NCBI GenBank assembly: GCA_947258385.1
Contig: CAMYII010000094.1
Coordinates: forward strand, 24,745-88,744
Direction of reading: 5' to 3'
Source: Acidiferrobacterales bacterium
GTDB taxonomy: Bacteria > Pseudomonadota > Gammaproteobacteria > Acidiferrobacterales > SZUA-150
DNA: 64,000 bases
A model generated the notes under the pieces. It ran no database searches. It had not been told where the DNA came from and worked only from the letters and a program-made list of their open reading frames with translations. Shown piece by piece: positions 22,517 through 32,022 of this stretch. Every line of letters starts with the position of its first letter. Within the stretch, counting starts at the first letter, position 1. The translations under genes were made by a program, and so were the position numbers.

Positions 22517-23488
22517 GTGTACCGTCCGGGTCTCACCCTCGCCCTATTGCTGCTCGCGCCACTGACGATCCTGCTGGCGATGTTTGTCGGCAGCGTACAA
22601 CTTGGATGGTCTGATATCCGGCAAGCGCTCGCCGGTGAGGGCGCGGGGATCGCCGCCACGCTGATCTTCGAGCTGCGCCTGCCACGGGCCCTGGGCGCGT
22701 TTGCCGTCGGCGGTATGCTGGCGCTGTCGGGCACGCTGCTGCAGGTGCTGCTGCGCAACCCGCTCGCTGATCCCTATATTCTCGGTGTTTCCGGCGGCGC
22801 CGCGGTCGCGGCGATGCTCTCTATGCTGTTCGGACTGGGCGCGGGCTGGGTCATGGGCGGCGCGCTCGGCGGCAGCCTGCTGTCGATGGTGCTGGTGTTC
22901 GGCCTGGCGCATGCGCGCGGCGCCTGGACACCCATGCGACTGCTCCTGACCGGGGTGGTGGTCGCCGCCGGCTGGGGGGCTGTCATCAGTTTTATCCTGG
23001 CGATCTCGCCCAATCATGACCTGCACGGCATGTTGTTCTGGCACCTGGGCGACTTGAGCCACGGCCGCCATCCACTCATCGGCAATCTCGTTTTGCTCAC
23101 CGGCCTGGTATTGAGCTTTCCGCTGGCGCGCGCGCTCAACCTGCTCGCGCGCGGCGAGCTGACCGCCGCCGCGCTCGGCGAGAACCCGCTGCGGCTGAAG
23201 ATCGCGGTCTATTTCATCGCCTCGCTGCTGACCGCCGCCGCGGTGAGTATCGCCGGCAGCATCGGTTTCGTGGGACTGATCATCCCGCACCTGCTGCGGT
23301 TGATCGGCGGCAGCGACCACCGCCTGTTGTTGCCGAACGCGGCGCTGCTCGGGGGCAGCTTCCTGGTCGTCGCCGACACCCTTGCACGCACTGTGTTGGC
23401 GCCGGTGCAGCTGCCGGTCGGGGTCATTACCGCACTGCTGGGGGTTCCGGTATTTCTCTACCTGCTCAACCGCGGCCAACAGCCATGA
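22517..23488 (+). CDS. btuC: Cobalamin ABC transporter permease BtuC
   Basis: 323 residues, GTG start. A FecCD/BtuC fold with about ten membrane helices; ELRLPRALGAFAVGGMLALSG, NPLADPYILGVSGGAA and GSIGFVGLIIPHLLRLIGGSDH are classic. The assignment to cobalamin rather than siderophore rests on the neighbours: BtuD, a B12 riboswitch, BtuB and cob genes. It overlaps btuD by four bases. Confidence 0.92.
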   Translation: MYRPGLTLALLLLAPLTILLAMFVGSVQLGWSDIRQALAGEGAGIAATLIFELRLPRALGAFAVGGMLALSGTLLQVLLRNPLADPYILGVSGGAAVAAMLSMLFGLGAGWVMGGALGGSLLSMVLVFGLAHARGAWTPMRLLLTGVVVAAGWGAVISFILAISPNHDLHGMLFWHLGDLSHGRHPLIGNLVLLTGLVLSFPLARALNLLARGELTAAALGENPLRLKIAVYFIASLLTAAAVSIAGSIGFVGLIIPHLLRLIGGSDHRLLLPNAALLGGSFLVVADTLARTVLAPVQLPVGVITALLGVPVFLYLLNRGQQP

Positions 23489-24288
23489 CCGGTCTGCATA
23501 CACAGGCGCTATTGCTGCAGGTCAGCGACCCGCGCGCCGGGACCCGAAAGACGCTGTGCCGGAACCTGACGCTCTCGTTCAACCGTGGCGAGAACTGGGC
23601 GATACTCGGGCCCAACGGCAGCGGCAAGACCACGTTGTTGCACACCCTCGCCGGCCTGCGCCCGCCCGACGGCGGCGGCGTACGCCTCGGCGAGCGCGAC
23701 ATCAGCGCATGGTCGCACCGCGAGCGGGCACGACAAATCGGTGTGCTGTTTCAACAGCAGGAGACCGTGTTTCCGGCGACGGTCATGGAAACCGTGCTGA
23801 CCGGCCGCCACCCCTATCTGTCGGCCAGCCCGTGGCAGGCGATTTGGCAATGGGAAGACGCCGAGGACCGGCGGCGCGCGCGGGCGGCGCTGGCCGCGGT
23901 CGGGCTGGACGGATTTGCCCGGCGCCTGGTGACCACGCTCTCCGGCGGCGAGCAGCGGCGGGTGGAGCTCGCGACCTTGTTGACCCAGGACCCGCCGATC
24001 TGCCTGCTCGATGAGGCCACCAGCCACCTCGATCTCAAGCATCAGGTAGCGATGCTGGCGCTGCTGGCGTCACGGGTACACGAGGCCGACCGGTTGAACG
24101 TCTTTGTGCTGCATGACATCAATCTCGCCACCCGTTTCTGCGAGTACGGCGTGCTGCTTTTCGGCGACGGCAGCCACCGTCACGGGCGCCTGCAGGAGAT
24201 CCTCGATGCCGATGCGCTCGAACGCCTGTACGACTGCCGCTTCCGCCGCATCACCGACGACGGCCATTCCATTTACATTCCCGTGTAG
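23485..24288 (+). CDS. btuD: Cobalamin ABC transporter ATPase BtuD
   Basis: 267 residues. Walker A is GPNGSGKTT, the ABC signature is TLSGGEQRRVELA and Walker B ICLLDEATSHLDLKHQ. It powers BtuC. Start ATG overlaps the btuC stop (ATGA), indicating coupling. The cobalamin riboswitch lies downstream of this gene, so btuCD are not obviously under its control. Confidence 0.93.
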   Translation: MTGLHTQALLLQVSDPRAGTRKTLCRNLTLSFNRGENWAILGPNGSGKTTLLHTLAGLRPPDGGGVRLGERDISAWSHRERARQIGVLFQQQETVFPATVMETVLTGRHPYLSASPWQAIWQWEDAEDRRRARAALAAVGLDGFARRLVTTLSGGEQRRVELATLLTQDPPICLLDEATSHLDLKHQVAMLALLASRVHEADRLNVFVLHDINLATRFCEYGVLLFGDGSHRHGRLQEILDADALERLYDCRFRRITDDGHSIYIPV

Positions 24289-24386
24289 TCAGCAAGGACT
24301 TCCGCGGCTCGATATCCTCATGAACTCAAGGGCTTGAGCGCCGCGCTTGACCCAACCTTCGGCTAGTCATACAGTGCAGGCCGCTT

Positions 24387-24590
24387 CAGGTGTTCCGCGG
24401 AAAACTCCTCGGAATGAAACGGGAAGCCGGTGAGCCTTTGCATACCCTCAAGGGCGATTCCGGCGCTGCCCCCGCAACGGTAAGCGAGTTGCGGCGGATC
24501 ACGAGCCACTGCGCGCAGGCGCGGGAAGGCGATCCGCACCGTACGTTGAGCCCAACGGACGACTCGCAAGCCCGGAGACCGGCCCGAAGC
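24387..24590 (+). promoter_or_regulatory. Cobalamin (adenosylcobalamin) riboswitch upstream of btuB
   Basis: Conserved elements appear in order: GGAAGCCGGTGAG, then GCTGCCCCCGCAACGGTAAG, and the B12 box AGCCCGGAGACCGGCC at 24569-24584, which fits the published B12-box consensus. The box ends about 138 bases before the btuB start. A 6-bp helix (GGCGCT at 24669 with AGCGCC at 24700) sits just before the btuB ribosome binding site and is a candidate expression platform. High cobalamin should repress btuB translation. Outer borders are approximate. Confidence 0.95.
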
Positions 24591-24722
24591 GACACCCTTA
24601 AAAGTGCTGCGGCGGGCGGTGCGGGCGAGCCTACCGACTCCCCCTTCACTCGTCTCCCTGTCCCGCCAGGCGCTTTGACTGAACCAAACGGCGCGGGTGA
24701 GCGCCAGCGACGAGGAAATAAA

Positions 24723-26759
24723 ATGAAAAAAAACGTGTTGGCGATTGCCATCGCATTGGCAGGCGGTGCCGTCTCGACGGTGCAGGCGGCCGAGACCGCG
24801 CAAGAGAACATCATCGTCAGCGCCAGCCGGCTCGACGAAGACACGCAAAACATCCCCACCAATGTCACCGTCCTGACAGCGGAGGACATCAAAGCCAGCG
24901 CCGCCAAGACCCTGCCCGAGCTGCTGGCCCTGGAGGCCGGCGTGCTTACGCGCAGCCTCTACGGTAACAACGCCGCGCGGGCCACGGTCGACATCCGCGG
25001 TTTCGGCGCCGCGTCCACCCAGAACACCCTGGTCCTGCTCGACGGACGCCGGCTCAACGACATCGACCTGGCCGGTGTCGACTATGCGGCCATACCGCTC
25101 AACAATATCGAGCGCGTTGAAATCATCCGCGGCGGCGGTGCGGTGCTCTACGGCGACGGCGCCGCGGGCGGCGCGATCAATATCATTACCAAGCGCCCCG
25201 GGCGCGCCGGCGTCAGTGGCAACGTCACCGCCGGTGGCGGGACTTATAACTCCGGAACGGTTGATGCCGTGGTGTCACAGGCGGCGGGTGCGTTTTCCTA
25301 CAATATCGCCGCCAACGGTATCAGCTCCGACGGCTATCGCGATAATAATGAGCTGGAGCAAAAAACCGCGCACGCCGATTTCCGTCTGACCCAGGCCAGG
25401 CAGGAATTCTTTCTCAAGCTCGGCGCCGATGACCAGGAACTGGAACTGCCGGGCGCAAGACTCGTGGATCCGAGCACCGGCGTCGACGAACTGGAAACCG
25501 ATCGGCGCGGCAGCGGTACCCCGAATGATTTTGCCGACCAGACCGGCCACTTCGTCACCGCCGGAATCACCCGATATCTTGCCGGCGAGACCGAGCTCAT
25601 CATCGATCTCGGCCTGCGGGAAAAAGAGCAGCAGGCATTTTACGATGATTATTTCGGATCCGGCTTCAGCAATTATCTGGACACCGAGCTTTCGACCTGG
25701 TCGTTCACGCCGCGATTGAAGACAAACTACCGCATCATCGGCCTACCAAGCACCGGCACGGTCGGCGTCGACTATTATCTCTCGGACTATGACTCTGAGC
25801 GTGCGCTCAACCCCGACACCCGCGATCAACCGATCCACCGTCTTGACATCGAACAGACCAGCATCGCCGTCTACGGTCATAACCGCAGTCAACTCAGCGA
25901 CAAAGCGTCGCTGACGCTGGGCCTGCGCTACCAGGAGGTCGATGTCGAGGCCCGGGATACCTATGATCAGAATGCGCCGAAGCCACCGGCCCCCGACGCC
26001 GAGGCGCCCGACGAAGACACCTCGGACAAGGCGGCGATGTACACGCTCGGCCTGCTGCACCGGATCGGCCCCCGCGGCTCGGTGTTCGGCAACTTCGAGC
26101 AAAGCACCCGCTTCGCGACCGTCGATGAGCTCTACGACCGCTCACTGGATCTGTACGTGCCGCTTGATCCGCAACGCGCACGCAGCTTCACGCTTGGCAC
26201 GGACTACCAGTCCGGTCCCGGCGAGTTAAAGCTCAGCGCCTATTACATGCGCCTTGAAGATGAAATTCATTACAGCCCGGCCACATTCAGCAATGTCAAT
26301 CTGGATCCGACCAAACGCTACGGACTGGAGCTGCTGACCCGCGGGCGGCTCGCCAAAACACTCACCGGGCGGTTCAACTATACCTTCATGCGTTCGCGCT
26401 TTCGTGACGGACCCTTTGAGGGCAACGACGTGCCGCTGGTGCCGACGCACAGCGCCAGTCTGTCGCTGCTGTGGTCACTGTCCGAACGCCTGCGCCTGTC
26501 TATCGTCGGCAACTATGTCGGCAGCAAACGCTTCGATAATGATCAGGAAAACACGTTCGAAAAAATCCCGGCCTACAAGACCGCCGACCTGAAACTGACC
26601 TGGACACCGGGCTCATGGACCCTCGCGGCGTCGGCCAATAACGTTTTCGATGAAGAATACTTCGACTATGGGATACGAAGCACGTTCACCGCGGGCACAT
26701 ACAACGCCTACCCACTGCCGGAACGGAATTACTTTCTGTCCGTCGGCAGGGATTTCTGA
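24723..26759 (+). CDS. btuB: TonB-dependent cobalamin receptor BtuB
   Basis: 678 residues from the ATG at 24723, which has GAGGAAAT just upstream. The frame is open through the riboswitch, but that part is RNA leader, not protein. Signal peptide (LAIAIALAGGAVSTVQA), a TonB box-like ENIIVSAS, plug domain (LPELLALEAGV, VEIIRGGGAVLYGDGAAGGA) and a 22-strand barrel ending in aromatic F (YFLSVGRDF). The riboswitch and neighbours identify the substrate as a cobamide. Confidence 0.95.
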   Translation: MKKNVLAIAIALAGGAVSTVQAAETAQENIIVSASRLDEDTQNIPTNVTVLTAEDIKASAAKTLPELLALEAGVLTRSLYGNNAARATVDIRGFGAASTQNTLVLLDGRRLNDIDLAGVDYAAIPLNNIERVEIIRGGGAVLYGDGAAGGAINIITKRPGRAGVSGNVTAGGGTYNSGTVDAVVSQAAGAFSYNIAANGISSDGYRDNNELEQKTAHADFRLTQARQEFFLKLGADDQELELPGARLVDPSTGVDELETDRRGSGTPNDFADQTGHFVTAGITRYLAGETELIIDLGLREKEQQAFYDDYFGSGFSNYLDTELSTWSFTPRLKTNYRIIGLPSTGTVGVDYYLSDYDSERALNPDTRDQPIHRLDIEQTSIAVYGHNRSQLSDKASLTLGLRYQEVDVEARDTYDQNAPKPPAPDAEAPDEDTSDKAAMYTLGLLHRIGPRGSVFGNFEQSTRFATVDELYDRSLDLYVPLDPQRARSFTLGTDYQSGPGELKLSAYYMRLEDEIHYSPATFSNVNLDPTKRYGLELLTRGRLAKTLTGRFNYTFMRSRFRDGPFEGNDVPLVPTHSASLSLLWSLSERLRLSIVGNYVGSKRFDNDQENTFEKIPAYKTADLKLTWTPGSWTLAASANNVFDEEYFDYGIRSTFTAGTYNAYPLPERNYFLSVGRDF

Positions 26760-26762
26760 ACC

Positions 26763-27305
26763 ATGGGTCTGCACACGACAACCGCCGCGCTACGCATCTT
26801 GCTCGCGATCTCGGTTGCCGTGCATGCGGCTGTATTGGGATTACGATCGAACACCGAGCTCAACAGTGCCACAGCCAAGCCGACAACACCGACCGCCAGG
26901 CCCATGCCGGAGGCGGTGCAAGAAGATCAGGCCACCGAGCCGGCACGCGTGAATCATCTGCTCGGTGAGATGCAAACCGAGCTGTCACGCTACCTGACCT
27001 ATCCACCGGTGGCGCGCAAGCACGGCTGGGAAGGCGAGGTGGTGCTACGGGTCACGATTAACCAAAACGGCCGCCTCGCGGACGTACAGCTCGCTCAAAG
27101 TTCCGGTTATGATGTGCTCGATCGCGCCACGCTCGAGGCGCTCGCGCACATCGAGCGGCTGCCGGGCCTCGCGGGCAAGGCCGACCGCCGACCGCTGGTG
27201 CTGCGACTGCCGATCATCTATCAACTAACAGGAATGCGCTATGGGACACCGACTCTCCAAGATCTACACCCGAACCGGCGACTCCGGGACCACGACGCTG
27301 GGTGA
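26763..27305 (+). CDS. TonB-like energy transducer dedicated to BtuB
   Basis: 180 residues. One N-terminal membrane helix (LRILLAISVAVHAAVLGL), a short periplasmic linker with few prolines, and a TonB C-terminal domain (YPPVARKHGWEGEVVLRVTI, GYDVLDRATLEAL). It should couple the proton motive force to BtuB, whose gene ends four bases upstream. Its last 65 bases overlap the adenosyltransferase gene. No exbB or exbD is near, so it must use partners encoded elsewhere. Confidence 0.88.
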   Translation: MGLHTTTAALRILLAISVAVHAAVLGLRSNTELNSATAKPTTPTARPMPEAVQEDQATEPARVNHLLGEMQTELSRYLTYPPVARKHGWEGEVVLRVTINQNGRLADVQLAQSSGYDVLDRATLEALAHIERLPGLAGKADRRPLVLRLPIIYQLTGMRYGTPTLQDLHPNRRLRDHDAG

Positions 27306-27801
27306 CGGTTCGCGGGTCGACAAAGACAGCCTCCGCGTCGAGGCCTATGGGACGGTCGATGAGCTCAACAGCGTCATCGGCCTGCTGCTGACCCACGAGC
27401 TGCCGGATGACATTCGCCATACGCTGACCGACATCCAACACGAGTTGTTCGATCTTGGCGGCGAGCTGTGCATTCCCGGCCACGCCGCGATCGATGATAC
27501 CCAGGTGACGCACCTGGAGACCCGGCTCGATGAACTGAACGCCGATCTCAAACCGCTGAAGGAATTCATCCTGCCGGGCGGCGCCGCGGCGGCGGCGCTG
27601 TGTCACCTGGCGCGCACGGTGTGCCGGCGCGCCGAGCGCCGCGCCGTCAGTTTAGGCAAAACGGAAACCGTGTCGGCACCTGCCATCAAATACCTCAACC
27701 GCCTGTCCGATCTGTTGTTTGTCATGGCGCGGGTATTGAACAAGCTCGCCGGGCATCCGGACGTGCTGTGGCAACCCGGCAAAACCACCACGGGCGGCTA
27801 G
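27241..27801 (+). CDS. Cob(I)alamin adenosyltransferase, PduO type
   Basis: 186 residues. KIYTRTGDSGTTTLGDGSRV is the PduO/MMAB ATP-binding signature; VDELNSVIGLL and the late RRAERRAVSL fit the family. It transfers adenosine from ATP to reduced corrinoid, giving adenosylcobalamin, the riboswitch ligand. The start at 27241 lies inside the end of the tonB gene, implying coupled translation of the btuB-tonB-pduO unit. Confidence 0.94.
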   Translation: MGHRLSKIYTRTGDSGTTTLGDGSRVDKDSLRVEAYGTVDELNSVIGLLLTHELPDDIRHTLTDIQHELFDLGGELCIPGHAAIDDTQVTHLETRLDELNADLKPLKEFILPGGAAAAALCHLARTVCRRAERRAVSLGKTETVSAPAIKYLNRLSDLLFVMARVLNKLAGHPDVLWQPGKTTTGG

Positions 27802-27864
27802 CGCCAGCGGCCGGCAGGCGCAATCGATTGCCTCAGGTCCCAGTACGCCGCGATGCGCGGCCTG

Positions 27865-28785
27865 TCATCGACGCGCCGCCCTCGGGTCGGCCGCATCGCG
27901 TTTGGCCCTCGCCTGCTCCAGGGCCACACACATTTGCGTCGCGCCCTCGAGAATGCGCGGGCCGTGACGCTGGATGATATCAGGGGGAATGGAATACAGA
28001 TTCTCGCCGCGCACCGCCTTGAGCTGCGGCCAGCGGCGCCAGCTGTCCAGCCACTCAGGCCGTTGCTGTCCCATGCCGCTGGCGATAATCACCTCCGGGT
28101 CCGCGGCCAGGACGTCTTCCAGCGCAATCGCCGGGGCGAGCACCGGCAATGAAGCGAACACATTCGACCCGCCGCAAAGCGCGATCACATCACTGATCAG
28201 GTGCTCGCCGTTGACCGTCATGAGCGGCCGGTTCCAGATCTCGTAGAACACGCGGACACCGGGCCGGTCGCGGTATTGGCGGGCGAGTGCGGTGTATTGG
28301 CGGCGGAACTCAGCCGCGGCGCGCTGCCCCGCGGCCTGCCTGCCAGCGAGCCTTCCCAGACGTTCCAGGCTGCGGGGCACGTCTTCGATGCGCCGCGGAT
28401 CGTTGATATAGACCGCGAAACCGAGCTCACCCAGCCGGACGACCTGCCCTTCAGGATTGCCGCCGCCCCACGCCACGATCAGCTCGGGATCGAGCGCGGT
28501 GATGGCCTCCAGATCGAGCTGGGCATAGCTGCCAACGCGCGTGACGTTTTTCGCCGCTTGAGGATAGTTGCTGTATTGCACAACCCCGACCAGTTGCTCA
28601 CCGGCGCCGACGGCGAACAGCAGCTCGGTGATGTGAGGCGCGAGACTGACAATGCGCTGCGCGGCACGCTCCAGCGTAACAGGCTTACCGCGGTCATCGG
28701 CGACTTCGAGCGACCCGTAACCTGGCTGTGTCCAGACCAACAACAACAACAAACAGCAACGGGCCCTGAACTTTATGAACGTCAT
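27865..28785 (-). CDS. btuF: Periplasmic cobalamin-binding protein BtuF
   Basis: 306 residues. Signal peptide (CCLLLLLVWTQPGYG) followed by a class III binding-protein fold: RIVSLAPHITELLFAVGAG, PELIVAWGGGNP and HLISDVIALCGGSNVF. It delivers corrinoid to BtuCD. It is convergent with the adenosyltransferase and encoded apart from btuCD. Two inverted-repeat elements sit directly upstream, between it and cobS. Confidence 0.93.
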   Translation of the reverse strand: MTFIKFRARCCLLLLLVWTQPGYGSLEVADDRGKPVTLERAAQRIVSLAPHITELLFAVGAGEQLVGVVQYSNYPQAAKNVTRVGSYAQLDLEAITALDPELIVAWGGGNPEGQVVRLGELGFAVYINDPRRIEDVPRSLERLGRLAGRQAAGQRAAAEFRRQYTALARQYRDRPGVRVFYEIWNRPLMTVNGEHLISDVIALCGGSNVFASLPVLAPAIALEDVLAADPEVIIASGMGQQRPEWLDSWRRWPQLKAVRGENLYSIPPDIIQRHGPRILEGATQMCVALEQARAKRDAADPRAARR

Positions 28786-28799
28786 GAATATTAACTTTC

Positions 28800-28865
28800 A
28801 ACGCAAAGGCGCAGAGACGCAAAGAATTTGTTTTGATTAATGCGCTTACTTCGCACCTTGGCGTT
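28800..28865. repeat. MITE-like inverted repeat, copy 2 (right arm shortened)
   Basis: The left arm AACGCAAAGGCGCAGAGACG and the next 15 bases match copy 1 at 15590 exactly. The right arm stops at CACCTTGGCGTT and lacks the TCTTTGC of the other copies. It begins 15 bases upstream of the btuF start codon, so it may touch the btuF promoter. Confidence 0.8.
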
Positions 28866-28898
28866 AAGCACTCCTATCAGTTTTTTATACTAACTTCC

Positions 28899-28973
28899 AA
28901 CGCAAAGGCGCTAAGACGCCGAGTTTTTGAGGCCATAGATGACTTTACCTTTGCGCCTTGGCGTCTTTGCGTT
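28899..28973. repeat. MITE-like inverted repeat, copy 3
   Basis: Arms AACGCAAAGGCGCTAAGACG and GCGCCTTGGCGTCTTTGCGTT flank a diverged centre. It follows copy 2 after about 33 bases in the same orientation. The flank TTAAACACTCATACA resembles the right flank of copy 1, so the repeating unit reaches beyond the arms. Confidence 0.8.
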
Positions 28974-29013
28974 AAACACTCATACAAGGCGCTTCCGCCG
29001 AACGCTAAGCGCA

Positions 29014-29763
29014 TCAACTTACCAACGCCAGCACGACCAGGCTGCTCACCTCTGTCACCTCAATCAGCGCGCCGGCGGTATCCCCGGTGGTCCCGCCGAT
29101 GCGCCGATGCATCAGGGTCCAAAGCAAAAAACCGGCGACCGCGACCGCAATGATGACCCAGATCCCGCGCCAGCCGAGGAACAGCAGCGTGACGAGCAAG
29201 GAGAGCACCACCGCGATGACGCCGCCCGCGTGCGGCAGGTGCTCCGCATGGGCGGCCCCGATGCCCTCCGTGCGCACGTAGGGGGTGGTGAGAAACAGGG
29301 CCACGGCCGCGGCGCGGGCGAGCATGGGGATGACCAGCAGCGCCGGCCACATGGGGAAGGATTGCGCCAGATCTTCCAGGCTCGCGAATTTGAGGATCAG
29401 TACCACGGTGACGATCACCAACGCCGCCGGACCGCTCAAGGGGTCCTTCAGGATCTTCAGCGTGCGCTCGCGATCGCCATGGCCCCCGAGCCAGGCGTCC
29501 GCGCTGTCCGCCAGACCGTCGAGGTGCAGCGCCCCGGTGATCAACACCCAAACCGTCAAGATCAACGCCGCCTGCAAGGCCGCGTCATTGTCCATGCTCA
29601 GTACCCGCACGCCGACCAGCACGATGCCGATGACGATGCCCACCAGCGGATACCAGACGACCGAATGGCCCAATTCCTTGTCCGAGATCTCCGCCCGCTG
29701 CGGGACCGGGATCCGTGTCAGGAACTGCAGCGCCAGCAGAAAAGCACGAAACCGATGGACCAT
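29014..29763 (-). CDS. cobS: Adenosylcobinamide-GDP ribazoletransferase (cobalamin synthase) CobS
   Basis: 249 residues, integral membrane. ALQFLTRIPVP at the N-terminus and LHLDGLADSADAWLGG with the DGxxD-type motif are CobS hallmarks; five or more membrane helices follow. It joins alpha-ribazole (phosphate) to adenosylcobinamide-GDP in the last step of the nucleotide loop. It is the last gene of cobU-cobT-cobC-cobS. Confidence 0.95.
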   Translation of the reverse strand: MVHRFRAFLLALQFLTRIPVPQRAEISDKELGHSVVWYPLVGIVIGIVLVGVRVLSMDNDAALQAALILTVWVLITGALHLDGLADSADAWLGGHGDRERTLKILKDPLSGPAALVIVTVVLILKFASLEDLAQSFPMWPALLVIPMLARAAAVALFLTTPYVRTEGIGAAHAEHLPHAGGVIAVVLSLLVTLLFLGWRGIWVIIAVAVAGFLLWTLMHRRIGGTTGDTAGALIEVTEVSSLVVLALVS

Positions 29764-29765
29764 TT

Positions 29766-30368
29766 TTATAGACTCCCCTTGTGAAACAGCAACCGCGGCA
29801 GGACCCGCTCGCCGTCATCGTCGACCCGAATGCGCGTCAGCCCGGCGTTGGGCACCTGGATGCGAAACAGATTGGCCAGCGGCATCTCCAGCACGTGACG
29901 CACGATCATTCGCACCATGCCGGCATGCCCGACGACCAACAGATGTCTGCCCCGATGCCGGACGAGTAACTGATCCCAGGCAGCGACCACCCGGTCGCGA
30001 AAGGCCGTCACGGTCTCCGCGCCCGGCGGCGTGTGATTCACCGGGTCGCTCCAGAAGCGCATCAGCAGATCCGGTTCGGCCTGCATCAGTTCCGTGGCGG
30101 TGCGCCCCTCCCATTCGCCGAATCCGATTTCTTTCAGCCGGTCCTCGAGCTCCAGCGCGAGATCGTGCCGCTGCGCCAGTTCCCGGGCAAACTCCACGCA
30201 TCGTAACAAAGGCGAGCTGATTATCACATCCCACGGGCATTGGCCGGCGACCGCCGCCCGCATCTGCGCCCAGCCCTCGGCGCTCAGCGGGTCATCGATC
30301 TGACCGCGGTACTTGTGCCCGCCGACCGGCGCGCCGTGGCGCATTAAATCGAGGGTCGTGGAGATCAT
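29766..30368 (-). CDS. cobC: Alpha-ribazole phosphatase-type histidine phosphatase CobC
   Basis: About 200 residues from the ATG at 30368. LDLMRHGAPVGGHKYRGQID contains the RHG catalytic motif; SSPLLRCVEFA, GFGEWEGRTATEL and VVGHAGMVRMIV complete a phosphoglycerate-mutase-like fold. It dephosphorylates alpha-ribazole 5'-phosphate. The start is one base beyond the cobT stop, so a longer frame reaching into cobT is rejected. Confidence 0.92.
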   Translation of the reverse strand: MISTTLDLMRHGAPVGGHKYRGQIDDPLSAEGWAQMRAAVAGQCPWDVIISSPLLRCVEFARELAQRHDLALELEDRLKEIGFGEWEGRTATELMQAEPDLLMRFWSDPVNHTPPGAETVTAFRDRVVAAWDQLLVRHRGRHLLVVGHAGMVRMIVRHVLEMPLANLFRIQVPNAGLTRIRVDDDGERVLPRLLFHKGSL

Positions 30369-30369
30369 G

Positions 30370-31467
30370 CTATTCCTCTTTGCCGGACACCCCGGCCTCG
30401 GCGAACGTGGCCATCCCGGCGTGCAGCACGACGGCCAGACGCAGCAGCGGCAGTGCCAGCGCCGCCCCGCTGCCCTCACCCAGGCGCAGCCCCAGATCCA
30501 GCAGCGGCTCGGCCCGCAGCGCCTGCAGCATGGCGCCCATGCCGGGCTCGGCCGAACGGTGGGCATAGAGCAGCCAGTCAGATACCCGCGGCTGTAAACG
30601 CACCGCCGCCAGCGCCGCCGCGATCGCGATAAAGCCGTCCACCAATACCGGCATGCCACGCTGGGCGCAGCGAACAAAGGCGCCGGCCAAGGCGGCGATT
30701 TCGAACCCCCCGACGCAGCGCAACGCGCGCAAGGGGCCGTCCGTCGTCAGCGCGTGCAAGCGCAGGGCCTCATCGATGACGCGCGCCTTGCGGGCGACGC
30801 CTTCGGCATCCAACCCGGTCCCGGGCCCGACCAGCGCGCGCGCCGGCTGATCCAGTAACGCACATGCCAACGCCGTCGCGGGCGTGGTGTTGGCGATACC
30901 CATTTCACCACCGATGAAAAGCTGGGCGTCGCCTGCTATCGCCCGCTCCACCGCCTCGCGGCCGGCGTCCATCGCAGCCAGCAGTTCGGCCTCGTCCATG
31001 GCGGGCTCGCGCCGCAGGTTGGCGGTACCGGCGGCGATGCGCCGGGAAATAACGCCCGGCAGCGGACCCGGATCGCCGGCGGCGCCGACATCCACCACCT
31101 CTAGCGCCGCGCCCAACTCCCTCGCCAACACGCTGATGGCGGCCCCGCCCCGGGAAAAATTTCGCATCATCTCAACGGTCACGGACTGGGGAAAGGCCGA
31201 CACGCCCTCCTGCGCCACACCGTGATCGCCGACGAAGACCACCACCCGCACCCGCTCAAGCGACGGTCGCCGGTCGCCCTGCATCGCCGCCAGCCGCATG
31301 GCCAATGCCTCCAGCCGGCCGAGCGAACCGGGGGGCTTGGTCAGCCGCCGCTGGCGCTCGCGCGCCTGCAAAAAGGCCTCATTGTCGAGGGTCTGCACGG
31401 GCGCCAGCCACCAATCGTCGCTCGTCACCAGGACATTGTTATTCGGGACATCGTTATTGATGTTCAC
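30370..31467 (-). CDS. cobT: Nicotinate-nucleotide:dimethylbenzimidazole phosphoribosyltransferase CobT
   Basis: 365 residues, the CobT length. [34 protein letters not shown] and [12 protein letters not shown] are family blocks, and [15 protein letters not shown] lies near the N-terminus. It makes alpha-ribazole phosphate from the lower ligand. Ten bases separate it from cobU. No bluB for lower-ligand synthesis is in the window. Confidence 0.97.
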   Translation of the reverse strand: MNINNDVPNNNVLVTSDDWWLAPVQTLDNEAFLQARERQRRLTKPPGSLGRLEALAMRLAAMQGDRRPSLERVRVVVFVGDHGVAQEGVSAFPQSVTVEMMRNFSRGGAAISVLARELGAALEVVDVGAAGDPGPLPGVISRRIAAGTANLRREPAMDEAELLAAMDAGREAVERAIAGDAQLFIGGEMGIANTTPATALACALLDQPARALVGPGTGLDAEGVARKARVIDEALRLHALTTDGPLRALRCVGGFEIAALAGAFVRCAQRGMPVLVDGFIAIAAALAAVRLQPRVSDWLLYAHRSAEPGMGAMLQALRAEPLLDLGLRLGEGSGAALALPLLRLAVVLHAGMATFAEAGVSGKEE

Positions 31468-31477
31468 AACTCGCGAT

Positions 31478-32017
31478 TCAACCTTTCAACGTCTGCGCCA
31501 GACCCGCCACCACCAGAGTCACGCGATCGACCAGGGCGGCCAATTGCTGATGCAGCCGGCCCGCCTCGTCGCGATAGCGACGGGTCAACGCCCCCAGCGG
31601 GACTATGCCCATACCGACCTCATTGGAAACCAGAATAATGTGTCCCGGCAGCGCCGGCAGTACTTTTAATAAGGCCTCACATTCGCGTTCAAATACGGCC
31701 TCGTGTGTCCCGACGTTGCCGGGATCCGCTTCCGTCGGCACCAGCAGATTGCTCAGCCACAGGGTCAGACACTCGACAAGCAGGCAGCGATCCGCGGCCG
31801 CGTGCGTCCGCAGCGCCTGCGCCAGCGCCAGCGGCGCTTCCAGCACCTCCCAGGCCGCGGGGCGCCGCGCCCGGTGCCGCGCGATGCGCGCCGCCATCTC
31901 CTCATCGCCGGCGGTGGCGGTGGCGATATAGGTCACCGCTAGACCGGAGTCGCGCGCCCGCTGTTCGGCCAAGGTGCTCTTACCCGAGCGGGCGCCGCCT
32001 AGGATCAATTCACTCAT
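31478..32017 (-). CDS. cobU: Adenosylcobinamide kinase / guanylyltransferase CobU
   Basis: About 179 residues. The P-loop is [16 protein letters not shown] at the N-terminus, with ITYIATA-like [14 protein letters not shown] and [12 protein letters not shown] further on. It phosphorylates adenosylcobinamide and adds GMP, and also handles salvaged cobinamide. The ATG at 32017 starts just before the P-loop and slightly after the ampD stop (32023). Confidence 0.95.
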   Translation of the reverse strand: MSELILGGARSGKSTLAEQRARDSGLAVTYIATATAGDEEMAARIARHRARRPAAWEVLEAPLALAQALRTHAAADRCLLVECLTLWLSNLLVPTEADPGNVGTHEAVFERECEALLKVLPALPGHIILVSNEVGMGIVPLGALTRRYRDEAGRLHQQLAALVDRVTLVVAGLAQTLKG

Positions 32018-32022
32018 GGGGT

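Noticed and set aside
22544..23503. 319-codon frame opposite btuC
   Set aside because: Gln/Arg-rich antisense shadow of a membrane protein gene, no family resemblance.
24390..24722. N-terminal extension of btuB
   Set aside because: This stretch is the cobalamin riboswitch and leader; the signal peptide and ribosome binding site mark the start at 24723.
28800..28973. Possible short CRISPR array
   Set aside because: The units are palindromic with long arms, one is truncated, another copy lies 13 kb away, and there are no cas genes.
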